Below are positions 10,701 through 23,700 of a DNA stretch of 64,000 nt, one piece after another. Numbering within the stretch: the first letter of the stretch is position 1; every line of letters begins with the position of its first letter. This DNA comes from Tetrapyrgos nigripes (Eukaryota > Basidiomycota > Agaricomycetes > Agaricales > Campanellaceae), in the NCBI GenBank assembly GCA_013368315.1, contig JAACJM010000021.1, forward strand, positions 434,001 through 498,000. Reading direction: 5' to 3'. A program made the position numbers and the translations under genes. The notes beneath the pieces are model-generated. The model was not told where the DNA came from. It saw only the letters and a program-made list of their open reading frames with translations, and ran no database searches.

Positions 10701-12935
10701 ATGTCGTCTTCCCCCCCCAAAGACACGTCCCTCCAACTCTGCCGCGTCGTCTCCGAAGCCAAATACAACGCCCGTGCCTCTCGCTACAACCGTACCAAAC
10801 CCCAGCCATGGATCGTCCGTAAACTCATGGTGGGGATTACGCTCGGTATCATAGGGTATGCTGGGTATGTTTATATCGGAAGGTTCTTTTTACACGGAGG
10901 AAGAGGAGGGGTAGAGGAGCTGGAGAGACAACTAGGTGGAAGGGGAGGAAGGATAGGGTTGTTGGTGGTGTTTTGTGTGCTTTACACGTGGATGTTGTGG
11001 GCGTATGCCATGGTGGTGGTTACTCCCCCTGGGTTTGCGAGGGATTATATCCAGAAATCAGCTTCGCCGGTGGTACCTGGGAGGTCCGTCAACAGCAACA
11101 ACAGCAACAATCCCCCCAACGGCATATCAGACCCCGACTCGGATCTAGGGCATTCCCAAGACTTGCACTTGAACCCGAGGGATATTCTTGGGAGCCGTGA
11201 TGATGTGGACGACGACGACGACGACGATAGTATAGGCGGTCCGTCCTATGAAGACCAGCTTCCTCGTCGGAGAGCCAACTCTCACTCTCGCACCTATGGC
11301 AGGGATATCGATATAGAAGCAACAGCTGGAGCAGCGAGGTTACGAGGGGGAACCGACGTCGACACCCAAGCAGGCGTTCTCAGTGCTTTACCGGTTCAAC
11401 TACGACCTAACCACCACCAAATACCGACGAATACGAATACGAATGCCCCCTCCAATTCCACTCCTAACCCCACCACTAACCCCACCAACCTGGAACCCCC
11501 TTCTAAACCCCTCTCCCCCCGACGTCAACGCCTCGCCTCTCTCGAAGCTCGCAGACTCCAACGAGATCTCTTGCTTCTCTCTCGTCATCCGCGTTCTCCT
11601 TTTTCTTCGCTATACTCTTCCCCTTCCCTACTCAACCCTGCCCAACTCAACCCCCCAAATCAACCCCCAGGTCAAAGTCAAACGACCACCGCAAACCTCC
11701 CCCTCCCAACCCGCACCCCACCACTAACCCCAACCCTCCTCCCCTCCCACCGCTATTGCCCCACCGACTCCATAATAAAACCCTATAGAACACACCATTG
11801 TAGGATATGTGGAACATGTGTATTAAAGTATGATCATCATTGTCCTTGGATTGGACAGTGTGTTGGGGCTAGGAATCATAAGGTGGGGGGTGTCTTCTTC
11901 TTTCTGTATAAACGCGTCGCTAATCACTCTTATATAACACAACAGTACTTTATAAACTTCAACCTCGCCACAACTATATTCACCGCATACACTTTTGCAA
12001 CTCTATTACCTTTTACTGTGCACGACCCTTCCCCATCTTCATCCACATCCACATCAACACCAAATTCACCTTCCTCAGATTCCCTAGACGTAAACCAAAT
12101 AATCCTCCTCGCTCTCTGCCTCCTCTTCCTCCTCTTCACCTCTCTCCTCTTCCTAACCCACGCCCACATGTTAACCCAACACCAAACGACTGTAGAGGCT
12201 CTTTGGCATAGAGGAGTGAAAGAGAGAGAGGAAGGAGTGTTGGGTGGGGTGTGGGGGTTTGCATGTGGGGCGTTTGGGTGTAGCGCGTCGGATCCTAATA
12301 GTGAAGATGGTGGGGGTGTAGGGGATAAAGCGGGAGAAGGACAAAAACAACAAAGGGTCTTTGAACCCTGTGCCCCCCTCCGTTCTAAAACCCGAATCAA
12401 ACACCACTGGGACGAAGAATGGGGGAGGATTGGGAAGGAGGGGAATTTATGGTGGCATGGGGGGGCTGAGGGGGAGGAGTTTCGTTCTTCTCGATATAAA
12501 GAGGGGGACGAGTTGGAGGCCAACGCAAATATGAAGAAGAAATCCTCCACTCGTCTAGGTTGGGAAGAAACAATGGGATCTTCTTTCCTCGGGTGGGTTT
12601 TTCCTATCCCTGCTAGGTGGGGGGATGAGTGGCCTTTTGGGGTTTATGATGATTTTGATTATGATGGGGATGGGGAGTCTCGGTCTCAGTCTCAGTCTCA
12701 GTCTCAGTCTGGGGATGGGGATGGGTTAGCGAAGACAAATGGGGATGGGACCAGGGTGAACGGGAAGACAAATGGGGATGGGGACGACGGGAAGACAAAG
12801 ACAAAGGGGGACAAGAAGGAGAGTAAAAGCAAACAGAGAAGAACCCACCTTGGTGTACATTACCTCCCTAATCCTAGGTTTGATAAAGAGGGGAGGTGGA
12901 GGATGAGGAGGGAGTGGCCTGAGGGGTTGAGGTAG
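10701..12935 (+). CDS. DHHC-type protein S-acyltransferase (palmitoyltransferase)
   Basis: Transfers fatty acyl groups from acyl-CoA to protein cysteines at internal membranes through a Cys autoacyl intermediate. Two N-terminal TM segments (about residues 43-68 and 92-115) precede a long, low-complexity cytosolic loop. The zinc-binding Cys-rich domain has '[21 protein letters not shown]', with DHHC at residues 378-381 of the unspliced frame. Two more TM segments follow, then the family motif TTVE (residues about 496-499). A 63-nt intron, 11883-11945, sits between 'ARNHK' and 'YFINF'. It is a multiple of three and stop-free, so the unspliced frame stays open (744 codons; 723 aa when spliced). 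The C-terminal half has SQSQ and DGDG repeats and is longer than most yeast family members. I cannot assign it to a named PFA/SWF subgroup. Confidence 0.93.
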   Translation: MSSSPPKDTSLQLCRVVSEAKYNARASRYNRTKPQPWIVRKLMVGITLGIIGYAGYVYIGRFFLHGGRGGVEELERQLGGRGGRIGLLVVFCVLYTWMLWAYAMVVVTPPGFARDYIQKSASPVVPGRSVNSNNSNNPPNGISDPDSDLGHSQDLHLNPRDILGSRDDVDDDDDDDSIGGPSYEDQLPRRRANSHSRTYGRDIDIEATAGAARLRGGTDVDTQAGVLSALPVQLRPNHHQIPTNTNTNAPSNSTPNPTTNPTNLEPPSKPLSPRRQRLASLEARRLQRDLLLLSRHPRSPFSSLYSSPSLLNPAQLNPPNQPPGQSQTTTANLPLPTRTPPLTPTLLPSHRYCPTDSIIKPYRTHHCRICGTCVLKYDHHCPWIGQCVGARNHKVGGVFFFLYKRVANHSYITQQYFINFNLATTIFTAYTFATLLPFTVHDPSPSSSTSTSTPNSPSSDSLDVNQIILLALCLLFLLFTSLLFLTHAHMLTQHQTTVEALWHRGVKEREEGVLGGVWGFACGAFGCSASDPNSEDGGGVGDKAGEGQKQQRVFEPCAPLRSKTRIKHHWDEEWGRIGKEGNLWWHGGAEGEEFRSSRYKEGDELEANANMKKKSSTRLGWEETMGSSFLGWVFPIPARWGDEWPFGVYDDFDYDGDGESRSQSQSQSQSGDGDGLAKTNGDGTRVNGKTNGDGDDGKTKTKGDKKESKSKQRRTHLGVHYLPNPRFDKEGRWRMRREWPEGLR
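11883..11945 (+). other. In-frame 63-nt intron in the DHHC gene
   Basis: Donor GTGGGG, branch-like GCTAATC, acceptor CAACAG. Removing it joins the conserved DHHC-domain end 'NHK' to 'YFINF', as in other family members. No stop lies within it. Confidence 0.85.
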
Positions 12936-14509
12936 TGAATGGAGTGAGCTACGTTGAAGTGGGGAACGGAGTGAGTTAGATTGAAGTAGGTTGATGGGGG
13001 GAAGGGGGTTGGGTGTGGATGTGGTGTAGAGGGGGGACTTATTGATATCATATACGTACTATATACTTACCGTTTCTATTGTTTTGTTTTATTGGCTTTT
13101 TGTCTTTTTGTCTTTTTGTTGCTCGCTTGTTGGTTATGTTTGATGCTATGGATACATACCCATACCCTTAGCTTACAGTCTTACTCACGATAAGTACTTG
13201 ATACTCGATACTTGATGATGCATACGCATACGCATACCTATGTGTCGTGGAGATGAGATGGGATGAGATGAGATGATGGAACACTCCAAGAACACAGAAC
13301 ACAGAACACTCGGCACTGGTCTGCATCCTGCATTCTGCATAGTACTGAGTACATGTATTGACAAGGTATGTCAGTCTGACATACCGTTTCCGTTAGACCG
13401 TTGGTTGGGTTGTGCATATTATATACTTAAGTATATATACTTATATTCCTGAATTCCGGATCCTGAAGCTCAACTCAACGCGCTCAACGTTAACACATTT
13501 TTATCTTATTTTATTTTATATTTTATTTTTACTGTGGCGTCCACCATCGATCCAGTGTTCAATGTCCCACCGTCCACCGTACATATGCAAGGGAAGGCCA
13601 GGAAATATTTGTAGAAAAGGCTAAAGCGATACTATACTAACTTGGAAATTTGGAATTGGAATTGGAATCCCGACCATCACTATCACTATCACTCTTCGGA
13701 CACTCACAAGCTGAAAGGCACCAACGCAACGTCTCTTAATGTACACCTGTGGCCTGACCTGATCTGACCTGACAGTGTCGCTGTACATCGATATCACTTC
13801 TTACCGTGACGACTCTGCTCATCGAATTTTATCCTTAATGTCTGCTCTGGTACCGGTAACGTCGGCAGATACAACTTTCAACAGCAATTTACGACACCTT
13901 CATCGTTCGGACCTTCGCCCCACTCAATCCTCAATGCCTTACACAAGCGAAGCGTAAGCTAGCTTATCAACACGCGGACTATAGTAGTATGTATCGAACT
14001 CGAGGAATTCCCTTCCGAGGACCGATGACTCGGTCTCGGTCCCTCCGTATGCTATCTATCCTCTCCCATTGCTGGGACTCGGAGGAAGGCCCTGGAAGAA
14101 ATCTTATACCACGAGAATCGAGATGACCATGGTCAAGTGTCTGTGTCAATCTACTTGGCTATTATTCATTCGTTTCAAGAGTGGTTTCTTTCAAGAAGAT
14201 TAAATTCGCAAGTTTGTTATGTATATGTTCGCCTCAACGCCTCAACGACTACTAACGATTCACGTCGATTCAGTTTAAGTACGTGATACGTGATATACTT
14301 ACTTAAGCTGGATGGATGTCTCCTCGGCTATAGCCACGAAATTGGTTCTCTCGAGGATGGATGGGCTTTGCGGGAGCCTAGTACTAGTAGCGCCTTTGTC
14401 CGTCGAGTTGAGTTTTCGATGCAGAGTGGAGATACATAGAAGGATGCTCAGTTCACCTATACGCCATTATCGATCACTGGTATATAAAAGGATAAGTATA
14501 TGCACTAGA
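12936..14509. other. Intergenic, no gene seen
   Basis: AT-rich and simple-sequence DNA, including GATGAGATGGGATGAGATGA-type repeats around 13250, CATACG repeats around 13220 and short direct repeats. No coding frame is supported. Confidence 0.6.
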
Positions 14510-14517
14510 AGTTGGAT

Positions 14518-17500
14518 TAAGGCTCCAACCTGTTAAATACTGTTACACTTCGTAGAGTAATTAACTGGTAACAGGATATAACATATTATAACTAGTTATA
14601 ACTAGTTACTAACTGGTTTCTCCTCCACCCTCTTTCTGCCTGAAATAAGCTTACGAGAATCAAATTCAAATAATCCACTCTTCAGCCAAACCTTAGCGCA
14701 CATTGCAAGTGTAGTTGTCTCTGCCTTCATCGAGCTACGAAGGTCACTGCAGAGGTGTCGTGAACTTGAGAACAATCGCTCGACAGATACACTTGTTCCT
14801 GGAATTGCCAAAAAGTCCCGTGCAATACGAGAAATTATCAGAAAGCCTCGCGTATCCTCAGTGATTTTCGCATGTTTCTATGAAAAAATCATGATCAATT
14901 TACACAGAGAATAAGATCGGAGAATTGACAGACCTTCCACCAGTCCAAAGGTTTCATGGAATCACCTCTACCCCCTTCGCCTGAAAGATATCGCTCCAAC
15001 TCGGATGCTGCTCTGTCCTGAGACATTGGCAAACCATCATCAGAGTCAGAAACAATGTCATCGACAAGGGACTGCACAAGATCATCAGAAGCTGTGGATT
15101 TCTTCGACTTCACAGGAGAAGTTCCATTTGGACCCGCAGGAGCAGTTGCCACATATGACTCGTAGACATGTTCAAATAGGATTTTGGCTCGCTGATAGTC
15201 CGTCGATGAGCGCTTACCAAACCAATTCAGCTGGAACGAAGGATGACAAACTGTCAGGAGTTTTTAGATCATTCCTTAGAGAAAACAGAGATAATACGCA
15301 CCAGTTGCAACAACATAGAACTGATTGGACTTAGCCAACTGATGATACTTATCAAGCTTTCGAATACCAGCATCAATCGCCTCTGAGAATGATGCAAGCA
15401 CAGGATCGTTCTTCACATGCATGAGCTTCTGTTTGAAGAAAGATATTACCACTTTTGTTGATTTAGACTTTGACTTTGCCTGCAGCTCACTCTCCTTCCC
15501 CTTTCCCTTCTTAGAGTTCCTCTCTGTATCTTCCCATTCCAGTTCCGACGTCTCATCCTCTGTATCACCCAAAATAATCTCGTTTCCCGCTTCATCAAAC
15601 AATACATCGGGAATATCATCAACGGAATGTGCTCGTGGCTTTGCTGGAGGCCTGTAGGCTTTATCCACCTTCTCCCTAATCAATTTCGTCTTTCTCGCTG
15701 CTCCATCTTCGTTCTCACCAACCAATTTTGTGTTCTCCTGAGTAACACCAACCAAGAAGTCAAGTTCATCTCGTACTCGGACAAGCCGCATGTGAACCAA
15801 TTCGAGTGGCAGCTCACTCAGATGTTGCTGTGAGACGGTCTGCAAATACCGGTTGACGAAATCCATGCCATGTGGTCCTCGGGACACAAACTTTAGACGA
15901 CCAGTAGTCGGATCCACTGTATCAGCTCCAAACACGCGATCAAAGAACGAATTAAAGCTTTGCCACGGTGACTCTGCTTCCTCATTCAAACTCGTTGCGA
16001 TTTTCCCATCTGGTTGACCAATTGGAACTGACTCAGGAAGACACGATGAGAGATCGGCGATTTCGGCAATGACGGATTGAATGAGGTTGGCATTGATGGG
16101 AGGGGAGGAAGTGATGGGTGTGGCTGAAGCGGAGGGTTGCTTCCTACGAGGAGGTGGCCTACGCTTTGGGAGTTTGGATCCAGAAGCTACGGCGGACGTC
16201 GCAGTATCACGATCATCGATATTGTTTGGCTGATTCTGGAAATTGATCGCAGCATGAAGTTTGTTGGTCTTGCGCTCTCGGGGATGCTTCAAGATCATCG
16301 AAGGGTCCACTTCGTCCGTATTTCGCTTGCGCCGCTTATCTGCTGCATCTAATCCACAAAAGCGAGTAAGTATCCAAACGACAGAGCAAAAAATTCCAAC
16401 GCACCAACTTGGACCGATGTGTCTTCAGCTTTTCTCTTGCCAGAGCCAGAACTGGACCCAGCGTCCGATTGTCGAGAATCATCTATAAACAGATTTAAGA
16501 CAGTAATTGAGAATCAGGATTAAAAATCTTACCTTGGACGCCACCAAGTAGTGAGACTCGAATGCGGAAATGCGACATCGTACGAACACTCAACGATTGG
16601 ACTGTATCACTGTCGAGGATGGGCTTGAAACACATGGGAATAGAGAGACTGGTCCTAAACCGAGTATCAGACCAAAAGCCCTCCGGTACGTGATGTCGAT
16701 GAATGAGTTGAGTCTTTATCTGCGAAACAGTGGTATGTGGGGTTACCACTGATATAGTCATAGTTATTCACAGTCCGTAAATGGGAAAATTTACAAACGA
16801 CATACGAATGGACACTGTTTTCCCATGGATCCCTTGTACAAAAACTGTGAACAGCTGACCATTGACAATCCGTTTGAATCGATCTTGCCGCATATGTGAT
16901 ATGTGGGAACGATGGTAGCGAAACTGATGGAACGGTCGTACTTGGTGTAGAAGAAAGTAATTGGGAAAGAGTTTTTGCGCTATAATTTGTGAGATCTTGG
17001 TGGTGTGAAGAATGTAGTGAGATGCTTACCCCAGACAAGGAATAGGATTAACATATAAACATAGATTCCCAATGCACCAGTAGCTATCCCATTCAAACGA
17101 AAAACACCAAGTGGAATCTCGAAGTCCTTGACATTTCCGAAACTCAGCAGGAGATAAACATTGATGAGAGGAGCGAAGATAACTCCTAAAATTCCGAGGA
17201 ACCAGCCGAGTACATGTCTGGAAACGGAGCGAGGGTCTGTAGCACTGAGAACTGGGCGTGTACGATCTGGTTTTGGTCCTTCCATAACTTGTAAGTTAAA
17301 GTGATGAATGAAAGTAAGAGAAAAGGGCTACCGGTGTCCAAATACTTTCTGTACACAACTTGCATACTTGCGTTTTTGGCTTCAAAAATCTTTCAGGAGC
17401 TCAAGAGGGGAAAGAAACAACCCCGATTTACGTGGGCTTGCTGCTATTTGACCCCCTCGAGCATTCGGCGTCCGCATAAACTGAAAGGGGAGAAGCGACT

Positions 17501-17957
17501 CCAAGGCGGGTATCAGTGGCAAAAAGGTCATCCAAAGTCCGAAAAGGCGATCTAGCTATTGACTGCTCTTCTACCGTCGAGTCCAGCTTGAAAAGTAACG
17601 TTTTAAGTATATGATAAGTACAGTGTCACTCAGCTTGTACAGATTCAGATTAGTTTGAGATGACGAAGTGGTTTGAAGACAGACTCGATATCGAAAGGAG
17701 GCAGTACTGTGTACCGCGTGGATTCCTTGTGCGGCAGGAACCGGCATGTTAATGATGTCAGTGGTCAGCGTCATTACGGCCGCTCTTGAACGATAAATTT
17801 AGACCGAAATCTGGGCTCCTCCCAACCTCCACCACAACCAGTTATAACAGGTTATAACAGTTACTACCTGTTACTGACCTCAAGCGTAACATGTTAAGTA
17901 TTTAACATGTTATTAACCAGTTATAATAGTATTTAATAGTATTAGGTTGGAGCCTTA
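14518..17957. mobile_element. Complete hAT-type element, 3440 bp, 8-bp TSD
   Basis: The ends are TAAGGCTCCAACCT at 14518-14531 and its exact complement at 17944-17957 (14-bp perfect TIR). They are flanked by the perfect direct repeat AGTTGGAT at 14510-14517 and 17958-17965; 8 bp is the hAT signature. Subterminal AACTAGTTATAAC/AACAGGTTATAAC-type repeats lie inside both ends. The single gene runs on the minus strand and fills most of the element. The perfect TSD and open gene suggest a fairly recent insertion. Confidence 0.95.
14602..17285 (-). CDS. TM + ubiquitin-like + hAT dimerisation fusion protein, 7 exons
   Basis: Exons on the minus strand are 17285-17030, 16979-16806, 16748-16533, 16482-16405, 16348-15302, 15250-14934 and 14877-14602: 2364 nt, 787 aa, all phases consistent, introns 50-57 nt. 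Two hydrophobic segments (about residues 26-50 and 62-85) open the protein. Residues about 126-214 follow ubiquitin's layout: 'FTVFVQGIHGKTVSI', then 'TTVSQIKTQLIHRHHVPEG', then 'LDSDTVQSLSV' and 'FRIRVSLLGG', ending in Gly-Gly. A long charged linker with basic patches follows. The last 200 residues are hAT-like: 'KLDKYHQLAKSNQFYVVAT', then 'IARDFLAIPGTSVSVERLFS', the dimerisation motif. I see no RNase H-like DDE core and no BED finger. The protein may therefore be a derivative needing a transposase in trans, or a new hAT variant. The membrane exon could also be a separate gene, but its splice joins in frame. Confidence 0.8.
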
Positions 17958-17965
17958 AGTTGGAT

Positions 17966-19515
17966 ATTGGTTATTGTGGATAGTACGGCCACTACACGGT
18001 CATACTCATGATTGTGGACTCGGCGCATGTTCTAGGCTATTCAAAGGCAGACGACAACTTGAACTAAGAGGAAGATCGAGCTTGGTGTCTGTTCTGTTGG
18101 GTGTTGGGATTGCTTCAAGTTGATATGTCATTGTCATGATGGAGCCTCGCCGCTGTGAGATTTGAGCAATTAAGTATGTAGTAAAGTACTTAACTGCTGC
18201 AGAATTGAATTTGAGCCAGTAGGATCTACCTAGGTTACCAAATACCGAATAGTAAGAATCGATATCCTCTCCGGCGAGAGCGTCTGGGAACGGTATCGCG
18301 GGACGTGGACATGGATATCGCGGTACAGTGAGACATTCCATTCACAAGCACTCTTTTTCTTGCTTATTGTTTGATGCTTTGTACGTACATATTGAGGAAG
18401 AATCAAGTTGTAAGTAGTCTTATGGTTATCTCTTAGAGCGGGCAGCACTGCGGGGTTATTACATAATTTAGTTCGGCAAGCCAAAGGCACAAGCATTTCT
18501 GCACTGAATCACTCCATTCTTTCTTATACGAATTTCAGGGCTTTTAAATTTAATGCACACAAAATTTTACGATGCAAATTCAAGTGAAAGTAGTACTTAT
18601 TGAGCGGACGGAATGGGAATCAAAGGCTTGTCGCGGAAGTGGCTGTGCTGCTCGCGGAATTGGACTTGAGGTCTTCTTGCAAGTTCTTCTTCATTTTTCG
18701 CCACGATTTTTGGAAGGTTGTCTCATATAGGTTCATATTAATGACTGGTAAAATAATATATATAATATTTTGCTTGAGTAGTAGCGAAAATGTGGGGAAA
18801 CTACCCGTGAGAGTATTTGGTGATTATGTCATAACTGAGCAGCGGTGCCCGCGCCTATTGATTTGCACCAGACTACTTACACCACACGAAGTGTGTTTAG
18901 GTGTAACGTCAGTCTGGTTACATGAGACTAGGTTGTAAGAGAATTGTTGAAATATATAGTAATTATGATTCTATATGGAGTTATTATGAAACTTCTATGT
19001 AGCTATAAGTATGGCTAGTCCTCCAGGACATTCTCCAGACATTACTCTTATCTCTTAGTATATAGTGATATCTCTGTAGATAGCAATATGGCCAATGGCA
19101 GTATTCTCTTAGTCTCTAGGTATGTCCATGGATGATGTAGATATTAGTAATTACATGCTCTTTATCTAGTATAAAAGCTCTCTGTAAAGTCATATTTACT
19201 ATAGAACAATATCTAGTTCTATCTGTGTCACAAGAAATGTGACAGAGTCACCAAAATAGTGACCAGTGCCTCACCTCATACTATGGGTACAAGTGTGAGC
19301 GAGTACACAATTGGTATATATAGCAGATCCCACAATGATAGCCAGAGCTATCATTGCTGGCCTTTTGGCAAAGTGGTTTACAAGTCTGTATGGGATCAAC
19401 TTGTTACAATCTGCTCTCCAAGCAATTCACATCTAAGCTCTACAAGCTTTCTCTTCAATGTTCTACTCAGTGAACTCCATTGACTGGTCATCCTACACTG
19501 ATTAGTTGCTGCTTC
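17966..19515. other. Intergenic/repeat-poor stretch, no gene seen
   Basis: Only short frames without motifs. A CACACGAAGTGTG palindrome lies near 18890. AT-rich sequence continues up to the copia LTR. Confidence 0.55.
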
Positions 19516-19901
19516 ATTAAGAATGGTACTTGTAAGTAAAAGTACTCAGGTTCACACAATGTAGTGGGAACAACTGAATTGAATGTACTACAGTACCTGT
19601 AAAAGAATAGTACTTGTAAGTAAAAGTACTGTAGTGAATATAATGGAATCAGTAATATGTATATGGATAAGTGTAAGTATAAAGGACACACCTCAGGTTC
19701 ACACAACGTAGTGGGAACAACTGAGGTGTGTCAGACAAGGTCATATGGTATATGTGAGGCTCAGTATGGGCAGATCAGATACATAAACAAACAGATATGA
19801 GGCGGGCACAGAGAGAGGTAATGACGATAGGAAAAAAGAATAGGAGCATAAATATAAAAGGAAATTACTTGTTATTGATGTAGGGACTTGTTTCTTTGAC
19901 A
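19516..19901 (-). repeat. Copia 3' LTR (left end of element)
   Basis: About 386 bp, nearly identical to 30779-31169. On the minus strand it starts TGTCAAAGAAACAAG. It contains an internal duplication of the block GTACTTGTAAGTAAAAGTAC. The left boundary is approximate because the outermost bases differ between the two LTRs. Confidence 0.85.
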
Positions 19902-20014
19902 CTCCCCCTGAGTGCCTATGTCTCACCCTACTTGACCTGGGTTGTTTCTTCAGCAACTGCCTACGTTTCTGCCATGTTCAGCCCTAACTCCTTCACAAAT
20001 TTCTCTAGCACCGG

Positions 20015-20640
20015 TCAAGAGAGGGACTTTGTCATGAGATCGGCAATATTATCTTGGGAAGGGATGTATTGGAACTCCAGCTCCTTGGCCCTCACTGTGT
20101 CTCGTATCCAAGCCCATGCTGTATTGAAGTGCTTCATACACCCATGTTTCATGGTCACTTCAGTTAGGGAGATGGAGCTCGTGTTGTCAACGAAAATCTT
20201 GAAAGGATACAACTTTTCCATCCTGATCCCCTTGAGAAATTTTGCCATCCATTCCACCTGCTTTCCAGCATTTACCATAGATAGATACTCCACCTCTGTA
20301 GTAGATAGGGCTACAACTCACTGCTTTGAAGATGCCCAAGATACTGCTCCCCCTGCAACCATAAAGACATATCCCATTGTTGACTTCCTAGTCACCAGTC
20401 CATTCTCTTCTTTGACATCTGCATGTGAAGCATCCGTGTACCCAACCAGTTTAAGTCTGTCCTCCGACTCCCCCTGATGACAATGGTATGTCAGTTGATA
20501 GTTAATCATGGCCTTTAGGTATGCAAGAAGGTGCATTCCTGCTGCCCAATGTACTGGTCTTGGGTCATTCATGTATCTTTGGAGTAGGGTGACTGAGAAG
20601 GAGATGTCAGGTCGAGTGCCTTGGCTGATGTGGTTCAAGG
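20015..20640 (-). pseudogene. Copia RT C-terminal end plus RNase H
   Basis: Contains 'LVGALNHISQGTRPDISFSV' (the GTRPDI block after the RT palm), 'YTDASHADVKEENG' and 'STMGYVFMVAGGAVSW' (copia RNase H), and 'DNTSSISLTEV', 'ADLMTKSL' at the C-terminus. One frame change lies near 20305. It is cut from the rest of pol by the element inserted at 20650. Confidence 0.88.
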
Positions 20641-20685
20641 CTCCGACAAGGGGCATCTGGTTTTTCAAGCTCACACTCAAGCCAC

Positions 20686-20775
20686 GAGTCAAGCTCACAC
20701 TCAAGCTCACATTCAAGCTACCATCAAGCTACCGTCAAGCTACCATCAAGCTACCATCAAGTGACTGTCAGGCTA
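20686..20775. repeat. Left subterminal CAAGCTACC array
   Basis: About eight imperfect 10-12 bp units of the type TCAAGCTACCA or TCAAGCTCACA directly inside the left TIR. Confidence 0.85.
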
Positions 20776-20796
20776 TATTTAGTACACATGTGGCAA

Positions 20797-23700
20797 ATGA
20801 TTGCATCCGGTGCTTGTCCACAAAATCACAGTCATGTGTCTGTGACACTTTCTATTCTTTCCGTCTTTACGCTGTTGGTAGGCATTAACGTTATATCATC
20901 ATCTACTAAACTTATGTATGCATAGATTGCAAGCTTTCCTGAATCTACAGAGCAACATAAAATGCTGGTAAGTTGCGGCTGAATTGTTGAACTTTGATAG
21001 ATTCAATGTCATCTTCATTCAGGCAAAATTCAGACAGTGGCTTGCTAGCTTTATTGATCCTCAACGAAAGAAACCACCCAATACTAGCCCTGATATTCAA
21101 AAAGCTCCTTCCTCAGTCCCAGGATTCACTTACAATGCTCCCTTTCCTGCCTATCCCTGGAATCCTTTCCAAATGCCATTTGCTAACTACATGAATCCAG
21201 AACTTATGGCTCATTTGGGAGGTGCTGGGCCACCACAGGCTTTTCAAAATATACCAATGGTATCTGCTATTAGTGTTCAGCCCCACTCTAAGAGTAGTGT
21301 CAATGCTCTGAAACCTGAAAATGCAACCCCAGATTTTTTGCAGACCAAAAAATGATAACATTGGTAAAAGCAGCAACTCTGAGCCTTGCCAGGAGATAGA
21401 CAGTTTCTCTCATGACTTGGTCAAGGCAGTGCATCGAGAAGTGGAAATTCAGACAAGTAAAGGACACAAACGTATTGTCCTTGACCCAAAGCTTCTTTCA
21501 TTTTCCTCATATAAGTGGTCTAATAATTCATGCTGGGCTGATGCTTCCCTGGAATTGTTGTTTTGGGCATTCAATTTTGACTGGAAGGTTGTGGAGGATC
21601 TGTTTGATCTGTATGAAGCACACCCATTTGTACCTATCTTCAAGTATCTCAAAGCCAGACAAATTTTGATAGAAAACACAAGTAATGGGAGTCCAGATAT
21701 GATGAAAGAATTGATGGCATATAGGGATGAGGCTCGAATTTATATAAAGAATAAGAGATATGGTATGAATGATCAGTTGTATGATTTTGAAAGTGACATG
21801 GTATGTTCTTGATTTTTTGAAGCATGCCTGCATAGTGTTCAGTAATTTGCTTTAGGTGTGGTTTGCCAGTTGTTTTAGTATTCAGCAAAAGTTGCGAAAT
21901 GGTAGAAACCAGAGATCATTGAGACTCACAGCTATGGACAAAGATATGTGTAGATTCTTCAGTCTGCAAGTGATTCAGATTCAGCATTGCTTCACTGATA
22001 ATGAAACAAAAAAGAATTCAGTTCCTGCACATGTACTAGTTACTCCAGGTTCTTACACAGACCTACTGATAGTGAATTTGAGCAATGTGGAGGGAATATT
22101 CAAAAGTGGTTACACTTGATGACTGGTGGCAAGCAAAACAACGCATTTGGTGAACACTGTTGGCGTCAGCTTGATGACTTTAGATGCCCTGGAAAAAAAT
22201 CTGTACATAATCTTTGCATGAATCTTCCTGAATACTTGATTTTCTCAATTGATGTAGACCAAAAGGCCTGGGACTTTCCAAGAACAGTCTATCCACAGTC
22301 TGGCAGTCGTGCAAAAGAAATGGGTTGTATTTATGATATGACAGGTCATGGCTTCTTCAATGGGTCTCATTATGTGTGTAGAGTTCTCATTCCAACAAAT
22401 ACCCCACATGTGAAATCTGCAGTGTTCTTTTATGATGGCATGTACAACAATGGAACAGCTTTTAAGGAGAACAAATCTCTTGACTCACTACTATCAGGAA
22501 CATCACCACAACTACCAGAGAATTATCAAACATCAGGGTATCGGACCTGTACAGTTATTTATCACTTGCGTGGTGGAGCTCAGGCACAGGAGTGGTTTAC
22601 AAAGAATCAAATAAGTGAGGCAGCCAAGAAGTTTCATGTTGAAATCCCCCCACACTACACTCCAGAGACTCTTCTTGCAGCCAGGGTCACATTCAATATG
22701 GAGAATTTTCAACCAGCATTTCACCCACTATCATGGAGTGAGTGCCCATGGATGAATCGGCAAAAAATCCAAGCAACTTATATACCAGCAACTGATTATG
22801 CATACACATCACCAACAACTATTGAGGCAGCAAAATCAAATCCACAATTCACAATGGATGATGGCAAAATTGACGTGCAAGCTCTGGATATGGATAGAAA
22901 AGGTTTGAGGGATAGCTCTGATTTTAGCATACCAAATTGGATTGATGATGATGAAGATGCAGTTGCTGTAGTTGATGATTTTCTGGAAGATATTAGCATG
23001 ATCAGTATGGAATCAGATAATGTGGAAAGTGAGCAAGATTTGGTGGATGCATTTCAAGCATTGACAGGTGTCCGACATAATTTTGAAAGCTTGAAGCATT
23101 TATGGGAAAATGAGGTAAATGGTTTCATTCAATAATCTTCTATAAATTTAATAATTAAAGACAATCTCCAGGTCGAAGAATTGCGCACAGATATGGATGA
23201 GGGAAACAGCTTCTTACTTCCATCTCTCAAGCTTCAGAAAGAAGACTTAGACTATATACGTTCTGGTGACATAACTCCATCAATTCTCGAAGGCTACATC
23301 CAATGTTATCGAGGACCGTTGGCTATCAGAGGTGTATACATTACGAAAACCTTTGATTACAGTCATTTTGACCATATATTCTCATTGGAGGAAGAAGCAA
23401 GAAAAAGTGCTGTCCATGATGGGTTCAAGGATATCAAGGTCAGCATTTTCTCTAGTGCCCTGTGGACCATTACTAATAGACATTCTGCTGCAGGTTGACT
23501 GGTCACATCCCATCCTGAGGCTCATTATAGTTCCAGTGTTCTTCAAGGATCATATGATTGCAATGGTCATAGATTTTGCACAGACAAAAATGAGAATATA
23601 TGACACCTGTCCTGCAGAGCACACACATACAAGAGAGGCTTGGAAACAGAATCCATTTTCGTGTATTTTCAGAGTATATAATCTTTTGGTGCTCATCAAA

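Noticed and set aside
11930..12550. 206-codon open frame antisense to the DHHC gene
   Set aside because: It overlaps conserved DHHC exons, is low-complexity and basic, and has no motif.
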